Source: Flammeovirgaceae bacterium UBA2338
GTDB taxonomy: Bacteria > Bacteroidota > Bacteroidia > Cytophagales > Cyclobacteriaceae
Assembly (NCBI GenBank): GCA_002344795.1
Contig: DDUM01000027.1
Span: 62,001-126,000 of the forward strand
Direction of reading: 5' to 3'
DNA: 64,000 nt
In this document: piece after piece, positions 58,623 to 64,000 of the stretch
How the letters are laid out: every line of letters begins with the position of its first letter
How positions within the stretch are numbered: the stretch's first letter is position 1
The notes under the pieces: model-generated
Databases searched by the model: none
Told to the model about the DNA's origin: nothing
The model's input: only the letters and a program-made list of their open reading frames with translations
Translations under genes and position numbers: made by a program

Positions 58623-59602
58623 AAGGACTGGGCTCGTTCTACCATTTTTTTTGAACCCACAAAGAATGGCACACGTTGGTGCAATGTTGTAGGTTGAATA
58701 TCCAATATCCGTTTCTTCCCATCCGTAGCCATCCCCCCGGCTTGTTCTGAAATGAAAGCCAAAGCATTGCATTCGTACATCAAACGTAACTTCCCATTTG
58801 GATCTTTAGCGGTAGGAGGATAAATATAAATACCACCTTTCAAAAGATTGCGGTGAAAATCAGCGACAAGCGACCCAATATACCTCGCTGTCATTTTATT
58901 ATCCTTACAATCCTGCACATATTTTTTTACTGATTCGGGAAATGAGTTTGCCTGGCCTTCGTTGATAGAATATATTTTTCCATCTTCTGGCGCCTTCATA
59001 TCAGGATGAGATAAGAAGAACTCACCTAACGACTGCTCAAATGTAAACCCATTTACTCCATGACCTGTGGTGTAAACCATCATAGTGGATGATCCGTATA
59101 AAATATAACCGGCAGCCACTTGCTCCGAACCTTTTTGTAAAATGTCCTCCTGCTGAATGGGTCCCCCTACTTTACTTATTCTTCTGAAAATAGAAAAAAT
59201 AGTTCCGATAGATACGTTCACATCAATATTGGAAGAACCATCCAGCGGGTCGATAGCAATGACATATTTTCCATCATTGTTCAGATCCTCGTAAGACTCA
59301 GACTCTTCAGAGATCAAGGCACATACTTCCCCTCCTTTTTTAAGGGCCCTGGTAAATCGAATATCGGCCAACACATCTAATTTCTGCTGGTCATCCCCTG
59401 CCATATTTTGTGACCCCAAAGGACCCATAATATCAATCAGTCCTGCTTTATTCACTTCGCGGTTTACCACCTTAGAAGCCAAAGCAATGTCTCGCAACAA
59501 CTGAGAGAGCTCTCCGCTGGCAAATTGGAATTGTTCCTGATTGTTCTTGATAAAACGATCTAAAGTAAATCCAATCGATTGTGCTATTCTTGAAGCTTCC
59601 AT
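58619..59602 (-). CDS. fbp: Fructose-1,6-bisphosphatase class I
   Basis: This gluconeogenic enzyme converts fructose-1,6-bisphosphate to fructose-6-phosphate. The 327-residue sequence has the metal site in LISEESESYEDL, AIDPLDGSSNIDVNVSIGTI (the DPLDGSS motif), ILYGSSTMMVYTTGHG, YIGSLVADFHRNLLKGGIYI and LRLMYECNALAFISEQAGG near the end. Length is normal. A few bases overlap the convergent DUF5606 gene. It is divergent from the aspartate kinase gene. Confidence 0.95.
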   Translation of the reverse strand: MEASRIAQSIGFTLDRFIKNNQEQFQFASGELSQLLRDIALASKVVNREVNKAGLIDIMGPLGSQNMAGDDQQKLDVLADIRFTRALKKGGEVCALISEESESYEDLNNDGKYVIAIDPLDGSSNIDVNVSIGTIFSIFRRISKVGGPIQQEDILQKGSEQVAAGYILYGSSTMMVYTTGHGVNGFTFEQSLGEFFLSHPDMKAPEDGKIYSINEGQANSFPESVKKYVQDCKDNKMTARYIGSLVADFHRNLLKGGIYIYPPTAKDPNGKLRLMYECNALAFISEQAGGMATDGKKRILDIQPTTLHQRVPFFVGSKKMVERAQSF

Positions 59603-59705
59603 TTAATTAGGCCTGATTCTTAGTAGTACTCAATTTTGAACCTAAATTCGCGACTTATAGGTCTTCAAGCAAATATAGGACTGTTATTTGAATTCAGTTT
59701 AAAAG

Positions 59706-60971
59706 ATGAGGGTATTCAAGTTCGGGGGCGCTTCTGTAAGAAATGCCAATTCCATAAAAAAAGTGGCTACAATCATTCAATTCTATATTGACCAGCCTCT
59801 ATTGATTGTGGTCTCCGCTATGGGAAAAACCACAAATGCGTTAGAACGACTCCTCAATTTAAAGAATGGAAACCTTGAGCATGAGCTTAATCAAATCATA
59901 ACTTATCACTCAATAATTATTGAGGAGCTTTTCGAAGGAAAGAATCCATTGGCAGAAGAACTCCGATCCATAAAATCGAATATTCTTGAGCAACTTAAAA
60001 ATACAGACTCAACACCAGAAGAACTATACGATCAGGTTGTCTCACAAGGAGAAATCATTTCAACTCTGGTTGTAAGTGCCTATCTGAAGAAAATAGGGTT
60101 ACCGTCTTTATGGAAAGATGCCAGGAAATATATTGTTACAGATGCTTCATTTTGTGAAGCGGTGGTTAACTGGGATCAAAGCAATAACTTAATACAATCC
60201 TTAACAGATGTATTAAATAAAAGCATTGTGATTACGCAAGGGTTTATAGGTTCCACGAAAGATGGCCGTACTACTACTTTGGGGCGTGAAGGGTCAGATT
60301 TTAGTGCTGCAATATTTGCCTCTTGCCTTTCGGCAGAATCGGTTACTATTTGGAAAGATGTTCCCGGAGTGATGAGCGCTGATCCCAAAAGGCTTCCAGC
60401 TGCAATTACTTTTGAAGAGTTGCCCTTCAGAGAAGCTGCAGAAATGACTTACTATGGCGCTTCAGTTATCCATCCAAAAACAATCAAACCTTTAGCTAAC
60501 CGCAATATTCCTCTTATTGTTAAGAGTTTTGATAATATTGATTTACCTGGAACCAGAATTCATAAATGCAAGATTGATCAACTTCCACCTTTAATTGTTT
60601 TTAAGGATAACCAGTGCCTTATCTCATGCCAGGTCACAGACTATACTTTTATAGATGAATCACAAATAGGCATTATCTTCAGCGCCCTTTCTACACGTAA
60701 CCTAAAAGTGAATATGATTCAAAATTCCGCAATCTCTTTCTCCTTTTGTCTGGATTTCAAGGAGGAGAAAGTGCTAGAGTTAATTGAAGAGCTTGGCAAA
60801 ATTTTCGAAGTGTATTACAATACTGGGCTTACATTGATCACCATTAAAAACTATGACACCGACAGTTATAATAAGTATAAGAATCAAAAAAACGTGGTGC
60901 TGGAACAATCTTCAAGGTCAACTTTACAAGTACTGATCAAATCAACCCCTTTGATTGCAAGTGAGCAATAA
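59706..60971 (+). CDS. Aspartate kinase (monofunctional)
   Basis: The enzyme phosphorylates aspartate, the first step to lysine, threonine and methionine. The 421-residue protein has RVFKFGGASVRNANSIKKVA, LLIVVSAMGKTTNALERLL, FIGSTKDGRTTTLGREGSDF, KDVPGVMSADPKRLPAAITF and EMTYYGASVIHPKTIKPLAN. The C-terminal ACT region (about 315-415) is shorter than in lysine-inhibited enzymes, so the control may differ. No homoserine dehydrogenase part is fused. The last 35 bases overlap the convergent phosphatase gene. Confidence 0.93.
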   Translation: MRVFKFGGASVRNANSIKKVATIIQFYIDQPLLIVVSAMGKTTNALERLLNLKNGNLEHELNQIITYHSIIIEELFEGKNPLAEELRSIKSNILEQLKNTDSTPEELYDQVVSQGEIISTLVVSAYLKKIGLPSLWKDARKYIVTDASFCEAVVNWDQSNNLIQSLTDVLNKSIVITQGFIGSTKDGRTTTLGREGSDFSAAIFASCLSAESVTIWKDVPGVMSADPKRLPAAITFEELPFREAAEMTYYGASVIHPKTIKPLANRNIPLIVKSFDNIDLPGTRIHKCKIDQLPPLIVFKDNQCLISCQVTDYTFIDESQIGIIFSALSTRNLKVNMIQNSAISFSFCLDFKEEKVLELIEELGKIFEVYYNTGLTLITIKNYDTDSYNKYKNQKNVVLEQSSRSTLQVLIKSTPLIASEQ

Positions 60972-61407
60972 ATCCATCCATCGATCTATCCAAAATATCA
61001 AAAACCTCCTGAAAACCATCCTCACCACCATAGTAGGGGTCTGGAACCTCTTCACCCTCCTCAGTATCAAATTCTCTCATTAGTTTTACTTTATTGCGCT
61101 GGGCTTGGTCATCAGTAAGTTGGAGAATGTTATTGTGGTTAGAGCGATCCATAGCGAGAATAAAATCAAAATAATCAAGGTCATCAGCACTTAATTGTCT
61201 CCCGCGGTGATCTAAAATTACCCCGTTCTTTTCAGCGTTTCGTCTAGTTCTACTGTCGGGTAAATCACCAATATGGAAATTGGATGTTCCACACGAGTCC
61301 ACCCTCACGTTACTTTCAAGACCCGACAATTTCAATTTATGCCTTAAAATTCCCTCGGCCAGAGGAGACCTACAAATATTACCAAGACACACAAAAAGGA
61401 CCTTCAT
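60937..61407 (-). CDS. Low-molecular-weight protein tyrosine phosphatase
   Basis: The 156-residue protein has the P-loop VLFVCLGNICRSPLAEG (nucleophile Cys7, Arg13) at its start and the general-acid Asp in EEVPDPYYGGEDGFQEV. DFILAMDRSNHNNIL lies in the middle. It removes phosphate from protein tyrosine; in bacteria the partner is often a tyrosine kinase of exopolysaccharide synthesis, but none is nearby. The gene overlaps the aspartate kinase 3' end by 35 bases. Confidence 0.93.
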   Translation of the reverse strand: MKVLFVCLGNICRSPLAEGILRHKLKLSGLESNVRVDSCGTSNFHIGDLPDSRTRRNAEKNGVILDHRGRQLSADDLDYFDFILAMDRSNHNNILQLTDDQAQRNKVKLMREFDTEEGEEVPDPYYGGEDGFQEVFDILDRSMDGFIAHLQSKGLI

Positions 61408-61567
61408 TACACTCAGTTTTACCGCAAATTAAAAGTATGAGAACTGTTACCAAAATGAATTATCGTGTATTCGACCCTGTATCGCATTTCTCTTTCACCT
61501 TTTTGTTGGGAAGCTCATTTCCATGGCTTTTCTTTTTCATTCCTTTAATTGAGTTTAAAGTATTCAT

Positions 61568-61575
61568 TAGATTTG
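61568..61575 (+). promoter_or_regulatory. Candidate -7 box of the enoyl-CoA hydratase gene
   Basis: TAGATTTG matches TAnnTTTG. A TTG at 61549-61551 is 16 bases upstream, slightly short of the normal spacing. The leader to the ATG at 61598 would be about 15-20 bases. Confidence 0.4.
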
Positions 61576-61597
61576 GAATAGATTAACTGATTTTACT

Positions 61598-62371
61598 ATG
61601 GAACTAATTAAAGTTACTGAGCAGCATGAGCCTAACGTTGCTCTAATAGAACTCAACAGGCCCAAAGAATTAAATGCATTGAATCCACAACTGATGCAGG
61701 AAATGCGCGATGCATTGTTGGAGCTGGACAAAAATGACAACGTTAGGGCCATCATCATTACAGGAAATGAAAAAGCATTTGCAGCTGGAGCCGATATCAA
61801 GCAAATGGCAGACAAAAGCGCCATTGATATGTTAATACTTGACCAGTTCAGCACCTGGGATCAAATAAGAAAAACCAAAAAGCCCATCATTGCAGCGGTT
61901 TCTGGTTTTGCCCTTGGTGGTGGCTGTGAACTGGCCATGACTTGTGATATGATCATCGCATCAGATACCGCAAAATTTGGTCAGCCAGAAATAAAATTAG
62001 GCGTAATACCTGGTGCTGGTGGTACACAACGACTTACCAAAGCAGTTGGCAAAGCAAAAGCCATGGAGTTGATCTTAACTGGGAGATTTATTTCTGCAGA
62101 AGAAGCACATTTTTATGGGCTCGTCAATAAAGTGGTGCCTGCGGAGATGTACATGAAAGAAGCTCTTCAGCTTGCGAAAGAGATTGCTCAGATGTCGCCT
62201 ATTGCAGTGCAGTTAGGAAAAGAAGCCATCAACCGTTCCTTCGAAACCCAACTGGATGAAGGCCTGATGTTTGAACGAAAGAACTTCTACATGACCTTTG
62301 CATCTGAAGATCAGAAAGAAGGAATGAGTGCTTTTATTGAAAAGAGGGCTCCAAAATTTATAGGGAAATAA
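61598..62371 (+). CDS. Enoyl-CoA hydratase
   Basis: The 257-residue crotonase-type enzyme hydrates trans-2-enoyl-CoA in fatty-acid breakdown. It has NRPKELNALNPQLMQEMRDA, AFAAGADIKQMADKS (oxyanion-hole strand), AAVSGFALGGGCELAMTCDM with the first catalytic Glu, and EIKLGVIPGAGGTQRLTKAV with the second one. Both acid/base residues expected for the hydratase are at the right places. The length is standard. It stands alone and is followed by a terminator. Confidence 0.93.
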   Translation: MELIKVTEQHEPNVALIELNRPKELNALNPQLMQEMRDALLELDKNDNVRAIIITGNEKAFAAGADIKQMADKSAIDMLILDQFSTWDQIRKTKKPIIAAVSGFALGGGCELAMTCDMIIASDTAKFGQPEIKLGVIPGAGGTQRLTKAVGKAKAMELILTGRFISAEEAHFYGLVNKVVPAEMYMKEALQLAKEIAQMSPIAVQLGKEAINRSFETQLDEGLMFERKNFYMTFASEDQKEGMSAFIEKRAPKFIGK

Positions 62372-62398
62372 AAAGGCTACCTGAAGCAGCCTTTTTAT
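62369..62398. terminator. Bidirectional terminator between echA-like and DUF6588 genes
   Basis: AAAAAGGCT (62370-62378) pairs with AGCCTTTTT (62388-62396) around a nine-base loop. A-run and T-run on either side allow it to end both convergent genes. Confidence 0.85.
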
Positions 62399-62415
62399 TT
62401 CCTGTTTTTTAGTTT

Positions 62416-63435
62416 CTATCTTACACTAATTCCAAAACCAACTGTAAGTGCGCTGTACTTTTGCAGTGTGTAGTCTGCATGGAAAGTAAACACTGCTAAC
62501 TTCAATCTCATACCTGCTGATGCACGAAATCCCGATGCCGCATAGCTCAAATCAACAGGGTCCTTTATGTTAGACCCTCCTATATCATAGGTGCCTAGCA
62601 TAGCTAAATTAGATTTGGCAATGTTGTAGCCTAGACCTCCATAAAAAGTTACTACCGAAAATTTCTTGGAGGCAATCCCTTGAATAGTGGTGGACTTTAC
62701 CTCAAACAGTCCTCTTTGATCAGGATTTGCTGTTGGATCAAAAGCAACATCAAGTTTCATTTTTGTATAGCCAATTAATGCAGACAAATCAAATGGCATA
62801 TTTTTTAGGCCTGGGATATATTGCTTTACATCATGCATCACACCAATACCGAACAAATTGAATTTGCCATCATCACCCACATCTATCTTAGGCACAAGTC
62901 TAAGTTTGATATCTGTTCCCTTAGGCAATCCAAATCCAAGTTGGAGCATTGCCGCAGGCATTTTATTTTCCAGGAATTTAACGTCTTCACCTAACGCCAA
63001 ACCACTTGGACCATCAAAATCATCGCTCGGATCACCAAGTGTACTATTTAAAGAAAATGTTGGAGGAGTATCAGGGCCTAAAACCGTTGGAATGTTACCA
63101 TCACTTCTTGGATTCCCACTCCCATCTACTAGCGAAATATCTGTTAGTCCCAGAGCATTTACATCAAACATTTGTTCTGAGGATGGCACTTTCATCAAGC
63201 TACCGGTAAATGTTAAGTCTACCCCAGCTACTTTGTGCGGTTTTGCCGTATTGTACCAACCCTGGTTCATTCCCAAACTGAATGCTTTAATGGCTGGCGA
63301 AATATAGGCGCCAATAAGTTTCTCTCCATCCTCAACACTTTCCTTCAGGAATTGATCAATGTCATCCTGGGCATTGGACTGGGAAATAAAGGTCAAGGAT
63401 AACATGAGTATTAATAAGATACGTAGTCTTTTCAT
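62416..63435 (-). CDS. DUF6588 family outer-membrane protein
   Basis: The 339-residue protein has a signal peptide (TFISQSNAQ) and the DUF6588 pattern: DIDQFLKESVEDGEKLIGAY, ISPAIKAFSLGMNQGWYNTA, FGLPKGTDIKLRLVPKID, LFGIGVMHDVKQYIP and FRASAGMRLKLAVFTFHADY. The late strands suggest a beta-barrel or membrane-bound beta-sandwich. Function is unknown. It is transcribed away from kdtA across 100 bases. Confidence 0.8.
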   Translation of the reverse strand: MKRLRILLILMLSLTFISQSNAQDDIDQFLKESVEDGEKLIGAYISPAIKAFSLGMNQGWYNTAKPHKVAGVDLTFTGSLMKVPSSEQMFDVNALGLTDISLVDGSGNPRSDGNIPTVLGPDTPPTFSLNSTLGDPSDDFDGPSGLALGEDVKFLENKMPAAMLQLGFGLPKGTDIKLRLVPKIDVGDDGKFNLFGIGVMHDVKQYIPGLKNMPFDLSALIGYTKMKLDVAFDPTANPDQRGLFEVKSTTIQGIASKKFSVVTFYGGLGYNIAKSNLAMLGTYDIGGSNIKDPVDLSYAASGFRASAGMRLKLAVFTFHADYTLQKYSALTVGFGISVR

Positions 63436-63528
63436 GGTTGGTCATTTATTTGTCAATTTCTAAAATTAATAAAATATCGATTAAGAGCACTCTATTGAGG
63501 TTATTTCAACTACCCAATGTTTTACGAT

Positions 63529-63536
63529 TATATTTG
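63529..63536 (+). promoter_or_regulatory. -7 box upstream of kdtA
   Basis: TATATTTG is a perfect match to TAnnTTTG. The G at 63536 is also the first base of a possible GTG start codon of kdtA. No -33 element is evident. Confidence 0.45.
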
Positions 63537-64000
63537 TGTTTCACCATTTAAAGTCGCTCTTGTATTCACTCGGAATTATTATTTTATCTGGTTTGGTAAG
63601 ATTTGCTGCGCTGTTTAATGCCAAATCAAAGGCATTTGTAAACGGCAGAAGCAAATTATTTTTCAGGCTGGAGAGCGCCTTTCAGAATGAGCAAGCCCCT
63701 GTTGCTTGGGTTCATTGTGCCTCTTTGGGTGAGTTTGAGCAGGGCAGGCCTGTCATTGAGCAATTCAAAAAAGAATTCCCTGCGTTCAAAATCCTCCTCA
63801 CTTTTTTTTCTCCATCAGGATATGAAGTGAGGAAAAATTACACGCAGGCAGATTATATATTTTATCTACCCTGGGATACAGCCTCCAATGCAAAGCGATT
63901 TATTAAAATCACCAAGCCGAAAATTGCATTTTTTGTTAAGTATGAGTTCTGGCACAACTACACGAAAGTACTAAGCATAGAAAATATTCCTTTGCTTTCT
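63536..64000 (+). CDS. kdtA: 3-deoxy-D-manno-octulosonic acid transferase, 3' end outside window
   Basis: WaaA/KdtA adds Kdo to lipid A on the cytoplasmic face of the inner membrane. The 155 visible codons have a membrane-anchoring start (YSLGIIILSGLVRFAALFNA), then WVHCASLGEFEQGRP with the catalytic Glu of the family, FKILLTFFSPSGYEVRKNY, YIFYLPWDTASNAKRF and KIAFFVKYEFWHNY, all typical of Bacteroidota KdtA. The frame opens at 63485 and has no ATG. A GTG at 63536 lies in the promoter box, so a TTG at 63560 is the more likely start if that promoter is used. Confidence 0.88.
   Translation, partial: MFHHLKSLLYSLGIIILSGLVRFAALFNAKSKAFVNGRSKLFFRLESAFQNEQAPVAWVHCASLGEFEQGRPVIEQFKKEFPAFKILLTFFSPSGYEVRKNYTQADYIFYLPWDTASNAKRFIKITKPKIAFFVKYEFWHNYTKVLSIENIPLLS

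Noticed and set aside
61437..61586. 49-codon hydrophobic frame before the enoyl-CoA hydratase gene
   Set aside because: It overlaps the candidate promoter of the hydratase gene and shows no recognisable motif; Phe-rich composition can arise from AT-rich spacer.
1..64000. CRISPR arrays, tRNA or rRNA genes, insertion sequences, prophage
   Set aside because: Nearly all space is taken by coding genes; the few gaps over 200 bases contain no spaced repeats, cloverleaf or transposase remnants that I can see.

Overview
The window is an ordinary stretch of chromosome from a member of the Bacteroidota, most likely the order Cytophagales. The evidence is a PorT-like and a PorE-like type IX secretion component, a secreted adhesin with a CHU_C-type sorting domain, a HmuY/TonB-receptor pair, several families found mainly in Bacteroidota (DUF2851, DUF3078, DUF5606, DUF6588, DUF6702), the class-specific -7 promoter box TAnnTTTG in front of many genes, and very few Shine-Dalgarno sequences. 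Genes lie on both strands in short operons. I see no rRNA, tRNA, insertion sequence, prophage or CRISPR array.

Layout. 1-11.8 kb: an amidase cut by the window edge, three metallopeptidases (M20D, M20 and M28-PDZ), small lipoproteins, a SET-domain protein, an HU protein with a textbook promoter and terminator, an OmpA-like protein and a GT2 glycosyltransferase. 11.8-13.5 kb: dnaX split by an A10 tract, a strong candidate for programmed frameshifting into gamma and tau. 13.7-18.3 kb: a heme/iron uptake locus (TonB receptor, HmuY-like lipoprotein, divergent AraC regulator). 18.3-34.1 kb: mostly minus-strand housekeeping genes, including a HerA-like ATPase, lytic transglycosylase, O-methyltransferase, M16 peptidase, nucleoside phosphorylase, NeuD-like acyltransferase, DUF2851, pyrF, lolA-like and ftsK. 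34.3-41.1 kb: a TPR histidine kinase, a NarL-type regulator and a lipid-anchored agmatine-deiminase-family protein in one operon, then a 931-residue secreted repeat protein preceded by a leader that can fold in two exclusive ways. 41.1-47.5 kb: pyrD, xerD-like, aroQ, DUF2490, marC, RNase HI, a saccharopine-dehydrogenase-like protein and cytidine deaminase. 47.6-52.5 kb: a four-gene cassette of SiaC/DUF1987, a TerB-like/ABCG fusion, a lipoprotein and a small secreted protein. 52.5-64 kb: an esterase, SDR, porT-like, ubiE/menG, porE-like, engB, DUF5606, fbp, aspartate kinase, a low-molecular-weight phosphatase, enoyl-CoA hydratase, DUF6588 and the start of kdtA.

How the genes fit together. Several sets have one theme: heme capture and its regulator; envelope biogenesis and type IX secretion (PorT, PorE, LolA, MltD, KdtA) with a plausible client (the CHU_C adhesin); pyrimidine metabolism (PyrD, PyrF, Cdd, nucleoside phosphorylase); and DNA replication and segregation (DnaX, FtsK, XerD-like, HU). 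The best candidates for something not yet described are the SiaC/TerB-ABCG cassette, the kinase/regulator/deiminase operon, the dnaX slippage site together with a DnaX lacking its zinc module, and an M20 peptidase with Gln at a metal-ligand His position.
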